From Bacteroidetes Order II. bacterium (GTDB lineage Bacteria; Bacteroidota; Rhodothermia; Rhodothermales; UBA2364): a stretch of 64,000 bases of DNA. Under the pieces are notes generated by a model. The model was given only the letters and a program-made list of their open reading frames with translations. It did not search any database and was not told where the DNA came from. The translations under genes were made by a program, and so were the position numbers. Of this stretch, positions 34,793 through 43,722 are shown in pieces; position 1 is the first letter of the stretch, and the number at the start of each line of letters is the position of its first letter. Location of the stretch: the NCBI GenBank assembly GCA_016788705.1, contig JAEUSQ010000050.1, forward strand, positions 1 to 64,000, given 5' to 3'.

Positions 34793-35422
34793 ATGAAAAT
34801 ATATGTATTTACCGTTTTTACCGTTGTCTTTACCTTTTCTCTGACTGCGTGTCAAGATCACCAGCAAGATCATAAAGCCCACCAAACACCGGATCAAAAA
34901 GCAGCAACCACACCCAAGCATGACCATAGCACCCACCACCACAGCCAAGAAACGGTAACAGACACCACAAAAGGCAGCATTCCCCAAACGGCTATGACCA
35001 ATCTGGGCAGTAACCATGTCCATATTGCTTATACCGCGCCTGCTGTTCGCAATCGGATCATCTGGGGCGGCTTGGTGCCATACGACCAAGTTTGGGTGAC
35101 AGGCGCACACCAAGCCACCTCCATTTCACTCGGAAAAGACGTGCTAATCGGCGGGCAACGCCTACCGAAAGGGAAATATGCCCTATTTACCATTCCCGGA
35201 AAACAGGAATGGATCGTGGTCATCAATAAAAACTGGGATCAGCACCTTACCGATGAATACAGCGAAAAAGAAGATGTTTTACGGATTCGGGTAAAACCCC
35301 AAACCAACCAACCCCATACCGAGCGCCTCACGTATCGCATTAACAACAAAGATACCAACACCGCCGATTTGGAAATTGTCTGGGAAAAGCTTAAAATTGC
35401 TTTAGTGATAACCAATGCCTAA
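34793..35422 (+). CDS. DUF2911 lipoprotein with His-rich linker
   Basis: 209 residues. A lipobox-type signal ends SLTAC (Cys about residue 20), so the protein is lipid-anchored. A His/Gln/Asp-rich linker follows (QDHQQDHKAHQTPDQK, then HDHSTHHHSQ), which may chelate metal. The C-terminal domain is DUF2911: VHIAYTAPAVRNRIIWGGLVPYDQVWVTGAH, then LPKGKYALFTIPG, then WIVVINKNWDQH. DUF2911 is a Bacteroidota-centred domain of unknown function. The ATG at 34793 has AAGGA seven bases upstream. Next gene starts 34 bases later: probable operon with the oxidase-like gene. Confidence 0.85.
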   Translation: MKIYVFTVFTVVFTFSLTACQDHQQDHKAHQTPDQKAATTPKHDHSTHHHSQETVTDTTKGSIPQTAMTNLGSNHVHIAYTAPAVRNRIIWGGLVPYDQVWVTGAHQATSISLGKDVLIGGQRLPKGKYALFTIPGKQEWIVVINKNWDQHLTDEYSEKEDVLRIRVKPQTNQPHTERLTYRINNKDTNTADLEIVWEKLKIALVITNA

Positions 35423-35455
35423 GGGCTAGCTGAAGAAAAAATCAACCTATTTCAA

Positions 35456-36973
35456 ATGATCATGGAAAACGTTATGCCCTCGCCGCTACAAAATCCGGCG
35501 ACAACCACCCCCCAAACGACGGTACCCCGCACGGGAATCGGATCTTGGCTCTTAACTGAAGACCATAAACGTATCTCGTTGATGTTCTTAGGATCGGCCC
35601 TGTTCTTCTTCCTCTTGGGTGCTATCTTGGCCATTGTCGCAAGGCTGGGACTGCCTGATGCAGGATACCCGTTTCTTTCGCAGACCGCCTATACCCGGCT
35701 GATGGAGGCCCACGGAACCATCATGGTTTTGCTGTTTGTCATTCCCGCCATACCCGCCACACTGGGCGCTTATTTTTTGCCAAATTTATTGCATAGCCGC
35801 AACCTGCCCTTCCCAAGGCTCCACCTCATGAGCTTATACCTTTATTGGATGGGCGGTATTTTTGCGCTTATCGGCTCTTTAGCCAGTGCCACCCCAATAG
35901 GATGGACGATGATTGAGACTTTTTTTACCGATGACCCAACTCTATTTGCTGTCGTATGGCTCGGATCGGGTATTCTCACACTTGGTGCATCGGCAGTGTT
36001 ACGGAGTATCAACTTTGTGGTGGCCATACATAAAATGCGGCCTATTGGGATGTCGTGGCAAGACCTTCCTTTATTTGTATGGGGACTCTATATTTCGGCA
36101 GCCATTCAAATTGTCGTAATGCTGTTGATGGGCCTAAGCAGCCAGTTGTTGATCCTTGAAAAAACCTTACAATTGGGTTTATTTGATCCCAAGTTGGGTG
36201 GCGACATCTTGTTGTACCGCCACTTTTTCTGGTTTGCTGCTTATCCGGCTGTATATAGTGCTCTCTTGCCTGCAATAGGACTCATGGCCGATGTTTTAGC
36301 AGGATCTACCGGAAGACACGCATTTGGAAGGCCATTTCTGGTTTGGATGATGGGCACTTACGGAATATTGAGTTTTATGGTATGGGGACAACAATTTGTA
36401 AATGCCGGACAATCTGAGTTTGCTTCTATTTTGTTTGCTGCTTTTGCCAATCTGGCGCTTGTCCCTTTAGCAGTTGTGGTTGCAAATATGTTAACCTCTC
36501 TTTATCAAAGTAATCTTGAATTGCGCACACCGATACTATATGTATTTACATTCTTATTTATGCTTACGGTATCGCTGATTAGTTCTTTGGTACTGGGTGC
36601 CCTAAATGTCTCCTCGTATCTGGGTACCACCACGTATGCCACAGCACAATTCCATTACATGATGTTAGGTGGCTTGACAATTGCCTTTCTGGGTGGACTT
36701 CACTACTACTGGAAGCATATTACAGGGACCAATTACCACGAAAGTGTGGCCCAATGGGCTATCGGTCTGATGTTTTTAGGCATTAACGGAACGTTTTTTA
36801 CCCTCATGGTGATGGGTAGCAATGGCTTGGAACAACGGACATACGCCTATCCCGAGATGTTTGGAACCTTTCAGGTCTTGACCACCTTATCCGCTGTCTT
36901 ACTTGGCCTAGGGATTATCATAACCTTTGCGAACCTGATTTGGAGTTTAGCCTCTAAAAAGCAGAAAAATTGA
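35456..36973 (+). CDS. Heme-copper oxidase subunit I homologue lacking the binuclear centre
   Basis: 505 residues with about 12 membrane helices, aligning along the whole length with aa3-type cytochrome oxidase subunit I. Both low-spin heme ligands are kept: His86 in EAHGTIM and His400 in AQFHYMM. Every binuclear-centre residue is gone. FGHPEVY reads AAYPAVY (261–267), so CuB His becomes Tyr263 and the proton-pump Glu becomes Ala265. HH in the next helix reads Gln312-Gln313 (VWGQQF). The high-spin heme His reads Gln398. Oxygen reduction by the known mechanism is therefore impossible; a single b-type (or a-type) heme is plausible. No subunit II or III is adjacent. Function unknown: electron shuttle, heme sensor or gas binder are possibilities. 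Confidence 0.85.
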   Translation: MIMENVMPSPLQNPATTTPQTTVPRTGIGSWLLTEDHKRISLMFLGSALFFFLLGAILAIVARLGLPDAGYPFLSQTAYTRLMEAHGTIMVLLFVIPAIPATLGAYFLPNLLHSRNLPFPRLHLMSLYLYWMGGIFALIGSLASATPIGWTMIETFFTDDPTLFAVVWLGSGILTLGASAVLRSINFVVAIHKMRPIGMSWQDLPLFVWGLYISAAIQIVVMLLMGLSSQLLILEKTLQLGLFDPKLGGDILLYRHFFWFAAYPAVYSALLPAIGLMADVLAGSTGRHAFGRPFLVWMMGTYGILSFMVWGQQFVNAGQSEFASILFAAFANLALVPLAVVVANMLTSLYQSNLELRTPILYVFTFLFMLTVSLISSLVLGALNVSSYLGTTTYATAQFHYMMLGGLTIAFLGGLHYYWKHITGTNYHESVAQWAIGLMFLGINGTFFTLMVMGSNGLEQRTYAYPEMFGTFQVLTTLSAVLLGLGIIITFANLIWSLASKKQKN

Positions 36974-36998
36974 TCTTTAAGGATATGGTGAAACAGGG

Positions 36999-37033
36999 AA
37001 TGGCCGCGAGTCCTCCATGATCGGGGCCATTTT
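36999..37033 (+). terminator. Terminator of the oxidase-like operon
   Basis: AATGGCC pairs with GGCCATT, followed by TTTT; the loop is 19 bases. Confidence 0.65.
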
Positions 37034-37243
37034 CTCTATACGCTTGCAACATCCTGAAGGGTTCCATCCTATAACGGTATGGCAACTGGTTTTGTGACTG
37101 TTTGTTAAGAGCGTCTAAACATCTTAATAAAATCGCATTGTGAAAGCCGCAAAGTTGTAACAATTCCCAAAATGCGGCGGTGTAGTTTACATCCAACCAA
37201 ACACCGGATCATATTCTACACAACAATTATAAGGAGTAACACA

Positions 37244-38200
37244 ATGCGTACCATCATCCAAAAACCTCTACTTGCACTTCTGGCATTATGGTTTGTAGTC
37301 AGCGGTTGCGATGCTGTTCATCCGCCAGAGGCCACCGACACTACGACCGAAACCCTTACCAGCGTACAAGTGGCCCAAATGGCGGTTCAGGTTTCGAGTG
37401 AATTGCAATTGAGCGGCACCACAGCCCGAAATGTAAGTAGTTCGTTTAATAAACACGCCGATAAACAACCCGGCTTTTTGTGGGGTGTAGCGAAAGACCT
37501 CCAAGCTACCTTAACGGCCGAGGAAAAAGAAAAACTACTCAATCCAGACCTCGACGCAGCGGGGAATCGAGAAGGAGGACTACGTCCGTTTTTCTCGCCT
37601 CACGGCATGAAAGGGGATGGTATCAAGGGAACAGGACGCCCCGGATTTATTCCTTTCGACCTGCTGACCGAAGACCAAAAGGCACAAGTAAAAACCGTTA
37701 TGGAGAAATATGGTACAGAAATCAAAGCCTTGATGGATAAAAAATCCACCCTCACTACCGAGGAATTCAAATCGCAGATGGAGGCCCTCCATACGGCACG
37801 TCAAGCAGAATTGACGACACTCCTGACCGAAGAGCAAAAAGCAACCATTGCCACACGCCTCGAAGAAGCCAAAGCCCGCCTCGAAGCGGCCCGTGCTGCC
37901 GAAAAGGAATCGAGAAACACGGTACTTGCCATTGATGCCGCCACATCAGACAAATTAGATGCCGCTTATGCTGCTCAACTGACCGCGCTGGAAGCATTGG
38001 CGACCAAAGTAAAAAACAAAGAAATTGCTATCGAAGATGTTCCAGCCCAGCTACAAGCCATTCGAGAAGCCTTCAAAACCACCATCTCTGGTTTCCTTTC
38101 GGCCACTCAGGTGGAAATTGTGCTGATCCATGATGCGCTCACCCATCGTAAACCGAAGGGTCACGGCGGTAAAGGGAAAGGTGGTCCGAATGCGGGCTAA
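37244..38200 (+). CDS. Lipoprotein with Spy/CpxP-like LTxxQ helices
   Basis: 318 residues from the ATG at 37244, which has AAGGAG eight bases upstream; the longer frame from 37172 is not needed. The lipobox is VVSGC (Cys about 20). The mature part is helical, Ala/Glu/Lys-rich, with repeated LTAEEK, LTEDQKAQVK, LTTEEF and LTEEQKATI motifs, the hallmark of the Spy/CpxP/LTXXQ family of periplasmic chaperones and stress sensors. A Lys/Gly/His-rich tail (KGHGGKGKGG) ends it. It is longer than Spy (~160) and seems to carry two LTxxQ units. It fits an envelope or metal-stress role beside the upstream cluster. Confidence 0.7.
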   Translation: MRTIIQKPLLALLALWFVVSGCDAVHPPEATDTTTETLTSVQVAQMAVQVSSELQLSGTTARNVSSSFNKHADKQPGFLWGVAKDLQATLTAEEKEKLLNPDLDAAGNREGGLRPFFSPHGMKGDGIKGTGRPGFIPFDLLTEDQKAQVKTVMEKYGTEIKALMDKKSTLTTEEFKSQMEALHTARQAELTTLLTEEQKATIATRLEEAKARLEAARAAEKESRNTVLAIDAATSDKLDAAYAAQLTALEALATKVKNKEIAIEDVPAQLQAIREAFKTTISGFLSATQVEIVLIHDALTHRKPKGHGGKGKGGPNAG

Positions 38201-38222
38201 TACTTCCTTCCGACCGTTTTTT

Positions 38223-38247
38223 AAAGGCTCCGAATAGGGGCCTTTTT
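38223..38247 (+). terminator. Terminator of the LTxxQ lipoprotein gene
   Basis: AAAGGCTCC pairs with GGGGCCTTT (one T·G) with a five-base loop and a T run. Confidence 0.85.
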
Positions 38248-38357
38248 ATTTTTTGGTTGTTGTAACTTGCTTGGAATAGGGGCGTAATCGGCGTAGTTTC
38301 AGGAATCTACAATAGGTAAATTCAACGCCAAAACAACTTCTTTTGTAATTATACCTT

Positions 38358-39131
38358 ATGCGCCTTCTTAGCACGCTACTTTGCAGCATGACCGTTTTAT
38401 GGTTTGCGGCCTGCGGACCCAGCAACGAGTCCAGCCCCACCAAGCCCCTTACATTCCAACAACATGTCTTCACCGATCAGGGGGGAACTTGCGTCAAGGA
38501 AGACGACCCATGCGCGAAAATATCGGTACAATACGTATCTGCCGAAGGCACAAATGCCAAAAAGATCAATACGGTTCTGGATACCATCTATGTCCGTATG
38601 GCAGATGTGGACTGGGAAGGAGCCCAGCCCAGCAAAACCCTTCAGGAAGTTGCGGCGTTTTTTAAAAAGTCTTTCGAAGAACAACGCAAGGAATTTCCTG
38701 ATGCTCCCTACGGATGGGAAGTGGACGTAAAAACGGAGGTACTACAAACCCAACCTGTGGCAAGTATTTCCATCACAAGCTATACATTTACAGGAGGCGC
38801 ACACCCCAATACAGTAACCCGCCTACTCAACTTCAACCCGCAAGGGCAATACATTGACCCTCAGAGCCACATTACGAATACAAAAAAATTCCAATCCGTA
38901 TTGGAGTCTGCATTCCGCAAAGCGCGTGAAATTCCAGAGGGGCAACCATGGAAGGAAGCCGGACTTTTCGATGACCAATTGACCTTGCCCAACGAAATGG
39001 CGTTTACCAAAGAAGGGCTTAAAATCTTTTATAATCCTTATGAGATCATGCCTTATGCTGCTGGGCCAACGGAATTCACCATTCCTTATGCACAGCTTGA
39101 AGGTATAATGCAGTTAACGGATGCAAAATAA
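38358..39131 (+). CDS. DUF3298/RsiV-like lipoprotein
   Basis: 257 residues with lipobox FAAC (Cys about 19). The domain order is a DUF4163 (PdaC/RsiV N-terminal) part and a DUF3298 part. Visible signatures are SITSYTFTGGAHPNTVTRLLN (the GGAH motif of the family), and LPNEMAFTKEGLKIFYNPYE followed by IPYAQLEGIM at the end. The family includes the Bacillus anti-sigma factor RsiV, which binds lysozyme, and many envelope lipoproteins of unknown role. There is no sigma factor next to it here, so lysozyme sensing is only a possibility. Confidence 0.8.
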   Translation: MRLLSTLLCSMTVLWFAACGPSNESSPTKPLTFQQHVFTDQGGTCVKEDDPCAKISVQYVSAEGTNAKKINTVLDTIYVRMADVDWEGAQPSKTLQEVAAFFKKSFEEQRKEFPDAPYGWEVDVKTEVLQTQPVASISITSYTFTGGAHPNTVTRLLNFNPQGQYIDPQSHITNTKKFQSVLESAFRKAREIPEGQPWKEAGLFDDQLTLPNEMAFTKEGLKIFYNPYEIMPYAAGPTEFTIPYAQLEGIMQLTDAK

Positions 39132-39154
39132 GCCAGCCCATTCCCCATTGTACC

Positions 39155-39184
39155 AAAGCCGTTCCGGAACCTCGGAGCGGCTTT
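39155..39184. terminator. Bidirectional terminator between convergent lipoprotein genes
   Basis: AAAGCCG pairs with CGGCTTT around a 16-base loop, sited between two stop codons 60 bases apart. Confidence 0.7.
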
Positions 39185-39190
39185 CCTTAT

Positions 39191-40153
39191 TCATCGTCGA
39201 ACAAAAACGGGTGAAAGCTGTGTTTTATACTCCGCATGTGTCAATTGGCGGGTTTCCTTGGTCTTCCAATTCATAAGTACAATGTCGTATTGTGTTTCAT
39301 CGGCATTACTGGTATCAAATACCAACCACCTACCGTCTGCGGACCAATCGTGCCAGCCTTCACTTCCTGTGTAATTGGTAAGTTTCCAATGTTTCTTTCC
39401 ATTCGGCGTTACGGCGAACAAGGTGTTTTTTCCGTTTTGCTTGGAGTGGTACGATATAAAACCTTCTGTAGGATGCCAACGAGGCGGCCCGGCCTTGTAA
39501 CCATAAGATTTCGCACTAAGATCATTGGCGGGAAAAGTCGTCAGTTGGCGCATATCACTACCGTCTTCGTTCATGATAAACAATTCTTCATGTGTATTTC
39601 GGTCTCTCCTGTTTTTCTTATAGGCAAACACCAATTGTTTTCCATCCGGAGAGAATAAAGGATCTCGGTACATGGCCGTGGTATCGGTCGTTATTTGGCG
39701 ATAGGCACCTGTTTCTGTATTGATAATAAAGAGTTGCATCCGGATATCCCGCTCAATTCTACCAGAGACCACCAGTTCTTGTCCGCTTTTTCGGCTACTC
39801 ATCCAACTGTCTTCCAATCGAAGATCACTGATCTTCTTCACATTTTGTCCATCCGAAGACATTTCGTACAAGAAATAACAACGACGGCAAGTTCCTCTGT
39901 CACTTATAAAAAACAACCGTTTACCATAGGCGAGATACGTCCACGCAACATCTGGATGGCGGGTTAGATTTTCTTTTTTACTCCCGTCTATTTCCATAGC
40001 AAAAACCTCGTAGTTGTCTTTTGTGCTATCAGGTACAAAGACATTGTATGCCAGACGGTAGGGCGGAATGCTACCCCATTTGACTACACTACATCCGGCC
40101 AAAGCGGTTACAAACAAACATGGAATCCAAAGATACTTCATAAGGCTTTTCAA
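39191..40153 (-). CDS. Lipoprotein with TolB-like (PD40) β-propeller
   Basis: 320 residues; lipobox LAGC (Cys about 21), start at 40153 or at the internal Met at 40141. The body consists of PD40/WD40-like blades: TKDNYEVFAMEIDGSKKENLT, DPLFSPDGKQLVFAYKK, ELFIMNEDGSDMRQLT, and W-x-DWSADGRWLVFDTS. These blades are typical of TolB-like propellers. A CRRC pair (about residue 90, TCRRCYF) is unusual inside a blade. Function unknown; such propellers act as binding platforms or in peptidase complexes. Confidence 0.78.
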   Translation of the reverse strand: MKSLMKYLWIPCLFVTALAGCSVVKWGSIPPYRLAYNVFVPDSTKDNYEVFAMEIDGSKKENLTRHPDVAWTYLAYGKRLFFISDRGTCRRCYFLYEMSSDGQNVKKISDLRLEDSWMSSRKSGQELVVSGRIERDIRMQLFIINTETGAYRQITTDTTAMYRDPLFSPDGKQLVFAYKKNRRDRNTHEELFIMNEDGSDMRQLTTFPANDLSAKSYGYKAGPPRWHPTEGFISYHSKQNGKNTLFAVTPNGKKHWKLTNYTGSEGWHDWSADGRWLVFDTSNADETQYDIVLMNWKTKETRQLTHAEYKTQLSPVFVRR

Positions 40154-40166
40154 AAAATTAGATTAT

Positions 40167-40573
40167 TCAACGCCATCCCCCGATAATAAAACCAATCAGG
40201 GTGAACCAAACCGCAAGGTAGCCACCATTGATCAAAATATACCGCCAAGACCGCTGTTCAAAAAGTCCTATAACCACAAAGCCAAGAGCCGCAAACCCGA
40301 ATCCGGCCAAAAAACCTGCTGTTGCACCCCAAGCCGCATTGGTATGGGCATCTCCTAAAAAAATGTAAGGTTATAGCTCATCATCCATGCAACCAAGAAC
40401 ACCAATCCATAGATTTTTAGAAAATTCGTGCGATTTATCTGCTCTTCACTTAGCTCGCTCTCCGTTCTCCATGCCTCATAAAACATGGCCTTAGAGTACC
40501 AAATGGCACCAAAAACAAGATTAGAAATCGCACTGACCAATATGGCCAAATGGCTTAAGTAAACTTCTCCCAT
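40167..40573 (-). pseudogene. DUF1761 membrane protein, frameshifted at a T7 run
   Basis: The frame from 40573 encodes the first half of a DUF1761 protein (HLAILVSAISNLVFGAIWYS, then FLKIYGLVFLVAWMMSYNLT) and stops just after a run of seven T on the coding strand (complement of 40357–40363). Adding one base there opens a frame that carries the rest: LGDAHTNAAWGATAGFLAGF, then WRYILINGGYLAVWFTLIGF, ending WR* at 40167. Both halves fit DUF1761, about 134 residues with four helices. It is a homopolymer frameshift, either a real mutation, a sequencing artefact or a slippery site. Confidence 0.85.
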
Positions 40574-40651
40574 TGTATTGTGGTTTTAGGTAAGGAATAC
40601 AGGGATCAGTTTACGGCATACCCTTGCAAGCAATATTGTAAAAAATTTACC

Positions 40652-41470
40652 TCAGCCCACCGGAACGTAATTAAGCATATCGCGCTTCAGGGCCAGATAT
40701 TGCGCTGGCGTAAAACCGGAAAAATGCCGGAAGTCGTGGATAAAATGCGCCTGATCATAGTACCCAGTATCTAATGCCAACTCGGCCCAATGGATGGTAC
40801 TGCTTTGTTCTATCTGATGAATGATTTGCTGGAAGCGCGATACCTTCATGAAAGCCTTAGGCGTAAGCCCTACATGGTCTTTAAACAGCTTAATCAGGTG
40901 CTTTTGCGAATACCCTACTTTTTGCGAAAGCCGCTCCAAAGTAAGGGGTTCAGGCAGAGAAAGAACCGACCTAACCGCAAAATGAATGCATTCATTTGGC
41001 ACAAAGCGGCGCCGGAAGCGGTACTTTAAAAAATCTTCTACGGCTTTAAGCTTTTTCAACGGGTCAGGAACCTCGAGAAGTGCTTCTCGAAGAGACAAGA
41101 TATGGTTGCCCAACACCAAATCTGCCTCCACCACCTTATCTGTCAGCTCGTGGAGTGGCATGTCCGTAAACGGGTAAGCCCGCCCCTTCCGGAAAGTGAC
41201 CACCACCATTTCGATATCAAAACCCGATGGAATGGAGATGGGCTGTGTACGAATACCTGAAAACCATGTTTTTGTACACGTCTGAAGGATTTTCAACGAC
41301 TGGTTATCGTAAATTGGTTGGGGCTTGCCCGTCAATTCGATTAGAAGGTTTACATTCCCATCTGGTAAAAAACGGTCTATTTGATGGGTGGGGTGGAAGT
41401 CTTTGTAATATAAGATAGATTCCACAAAGTCACCTAATGGCTCCTTCGGAACAATCATTTGGAAAATCAT
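40652..41470 (-). CDS. AraC-family transcriptional regulator
   Basis: 272 residues. The C-terminal ~100 residues contain both helix-turn-helix units of AraC/XylS: LTLERLSQKVGYSQKHLIKLF and ALDTGYYDQAHFIHDFRHFSG-FTPAQY. The N-terminal part (LGDFVESILYYKDFHP, LPDGNVNLLIELTG) is the DUF6597-like sensor domain common in Bacteroidota AraC regulators. The likely target is unknown; the co-oriented neighbour downstream is the broken DUF1761 gene, about 80 bases away. Confidence 0.9.
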   Translation of the reverse strand: MIFQMIVPKEPLGDFVESILYYKDFHPTHQIDRFLPDGNVNLLIELTGKPQPIYDNQSLKILQTCTKTWFSGIRTQPISIPSGFDIEMVVVTFRKGRAYPFTDMPLHELTDKVVEADLVLGNHILSLREALLEVPDPLKKLKAVEDFLKYRFRRRFVPNECIHFAVRSVLSLPEPLTLERLSQKVGYSQKHLIKLFKDHVGLTPKAFMKVSRFQQIIHQIEQSSTIHWAELALDTGYYDQAHFIHDFRHFSGFTPAQYLALKRDMLNYVPVG

Positions 41471-41963
41471 ACAGCTTGTGCGAAGTATTTAGTGGAAGCA
41501 GATGGGATTAATTTAAACAAATACAAACACTTGGCAGGGGTAATAAAAATAAACCCATTTCTTGTCCTATTACAAGGGGTGTATCCAAATCTCTTCCCAT
41601 AAAAATTTTCGAACGGATTGATTGTTTCCATCTTTTGGATTGTACTGCCATTGGAATACGTACAAACAGCTTGCGGCGGGTGGAGACCAATGGGTTTGGA
41701 ATATCTCGGTTTAACATTGTTCTCTTCCCGCATCAAGTTATTGGAAACCTTTGTTTGCCATTCAGACGAATGGGCCTAAAGGAGGTTGTTTTTTATCCTA
41801 TCATTTTGTAGCTTGTATTGAGCGTCCTATCAAACCAAGCTTTTTTATTAGCGTCGTGTTTTGAAGGGTTTCTTTTCAGATCAGTACCGCATTTGTTGCA
41901 ATCCATCTGCTGTTAATAAAAGGGGGACACCCCACCATTACTTTTCGAAAATTCCATTCTGCT
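41471..41963. other. Intergenic region upstream of the β-barrel gene
   Basis: 493 bases. An 89-codon minus-strand frame (41467–41736) overlaps the AraC start codon as ATGA, which would suit translational coupling. Its composition and lack of any recognisable pattern make it most likely accidental. Nothing else seen. Confidence 0.45.
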
Positions 41964-43646
41964 ATGCAAACACATCGGCGTATGGGCATTTGGTTTCTAT
42001 TGGTGATGCTTTTGTGTTCATCAGAGACCATGCGGGCACAAGGCATTCAGGTATTTAAAGGCCTTAAAATAGGGGGTACATTAGGAGTATCCGGAGAAGC
42101 GTATGCTGCTTCCGGCATTGAGAACCGACGTGCTCCATTACTAGGCCGGGCCAATGCGAATCTGACTGCCGATCTTTTCGGGTTAAAAACGGGAATTAAC
42201 CTGCTTTATTCCACCGACGAATCCAAAATTCGGCAGAGTATTAATCGTTTAGCCTTCAATACCCAGTACAAATCGTTGACTGTTGGCGTAGGCGGCGTCA
42301 CACCAACTCTTTCTAAATATAGCCTGAATGGCGTAGTGGTGCGGGGTGGTCTGATTGGATTTGCTCCGGGGAAATTCGACTTGATGGTCACGGGCGGACA
42401 ATCTAAACGTGCTACCACCGCCACCACAGAAGATGCCTTCCGAGGCGAGGCGATCGGACAAAACGTTGGAGGGGCGAGGCTGGGATATGGCCGAAAAGGG
42501 CAATCTTTTTTTAGCGTTTCCGGGCTTTATGGCCGCGACAAGGGAATTGTGTTTCAGGGTATTGAACAAGCCCCCATCCCGGCGGAAAACTACGTTTTGG
42601 CTCCTCAGGCCGGTCTTGCTCTCTTCAAGGGCAAGCTAAAGTTGGATGGCAGCCTAACGGCATCTGTTTTTAACCGTAACCGTAATGCGGCCAATGCTCC
42701 GACCCGCGATGCCGCTTTTTTTGGTTTGCTCCCCTTGCCCGCCACTACACAACTGGCATATGCTGGGGAAGGTGCTCTTCAACTCAGTTTAAAAGCTTTT
42801 CGGCTACAAGGCGGTTATGAGCGCGTAGAACAAGGCTTCGAGACAATGGGGCTTTCTCAGATGCGCGACGATCAGGCATCGTTCAGGATTGCTCCACAAA
42901 TACGGCTTTGGGGACAGAAAATACAAGCCCGGTTTAACTATCAAAGCCGCCGAAACAACCTGAACAATACACGAAACCTCACCACCAACCGTTCTCAGTG
43001 GGGTGGTAATTTGGTGGCACAAGTCTCGGAGTGGCTTTCGCTTTCTGGTGCATATGACCAAAGCAACAATATCGGAACCGATGCCGATAACCTTCAAAGT
43101 GCACGTCAGGAAGTGCGTACCTTCATGTTTTCGCCTACCATTACGCTCCAAAAGGGTGAAATAGGCCATAATCTGATGCTTAACGCATCGCTTCAATCTA
43201 TGCGAGACCTAAGGACAGCCCTCCAAACAGATACTAAAAACCTAAATGGTACCCTGACCTATAGCTTAAGCCTACCCCAAAAACGCACATTGGGGCTTAC
43301 GGGCAATTATCTGCGAAGTGATGTACCACAAGTGGCAACCACCGCCTCCGGCATTCAGGCGAATTATGGTTTTTCGGCCTTGAGAGAGAAAGTTACCGTT
43401 AATTTGGGCGCATCGTGGTCTGGAAATCGAAGCGAAATAACGGCCTTAGAGGCAACAACGGGCAACCAAAACATCACTGGACAACAACGAGGGATTACCC
43501 TAAACACAGCTTGGCTCTTGCCTTGGAAAGACCGGATCCAGTTGATGGTACGAGGACTCAGTAGCGCACAAAACAGCGGAAACGGTACATCCGCCCAATC
43601 GTTCCGAGAAATTCAGGCCACGCTTCAACTCAGTCACTCTTTTTAA
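41964..43646 (+). CDS. Outer-membrane β-barrel protein candidate, unknown
   Basis: 560 residues with a signal peptide (cleaved near TMRAQG). The whole mature chain alternates amphipathic β-strands and short Asn/Gly/Thr turns (KLDGSLTASVF, FRLQGGYERVEQGF, LSLSGAYDQSN). It ends LSHSF, with a C-terminal aromatic as in outer-membrane barrels. No plug, POTRA or TonB box is visible. The strand content suggests a large barrel of perhaps 22 or more strands. I recognise no family. Confidence 0.65.
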   Translation: MQTHRRMGIWFLLVMLLCSSETMRAQGIQVFKGLKIGGTLGVSGEAYAASGIENRRAPLLGRANANLTADLFGLKTGINLLYSTDESKIRQSINRLAFNTQYKSLTVGVGGVTPTLSKYSLNGVVVRGGLIGFAPGKFDLMVTGGQSKRATTATTEDAFRGEAIGQNVGGARLGYGRKGQSFFSVSGLYGRDKGIVFQGIEQAPIPAENYVLAPQAGLALFKGKLKLDGSLTASVFNRNRNAANAPTRDAAFFGLLPLPATTQLAYAGEGALQLSLKAFRLQGGYERVEQGFETMGLSQMRDDQASFRIAPQIRLWGQKIQARFNYQSRRNNLNNTRNLTTNRSQWGGNLVAQVSEWLSLSGAYDQSNNIGTDADNLQSARQEVRTFMFSPTITLQKGEIGHNLMLNASLQSMRDLRTALQTDTKNLNGTLTYSLSLPQKRTLGLTGNYLRSDVPQVATTASGIQANYGFSALREKVTVNLGASWSGNRSEITALEATTGNQNITGQQRGITLNTAWLLPWKDRIQLMVRGLSSAQNSGNGTSAQSFREIQATLQLSHSF

Positions 43647-43663
43647 AAACGTTCCAACTATCA

Positions 43664-43703
43664 AAACGCCCGACTTCTAAAGCCAGAAGACCGGGCGTTT
43701 CTA
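43664..43703. terminator. Terminator between the β-barrel gene and the DUF2892 gene
   Basis: AAACGCCCG pairs with CGGGCGTTT (9 bp) between convergent genes. Confidence 0.8.
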
Positions 43704-43722
43704 AATTAAGCAAGCAGTATCG

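Noticed and set aside
41467-41736. 89-codon frame overlapping the AraC start as ATGA
   Set aside because: The overlap suits coupling, but composition is random-like and no domain is seen.
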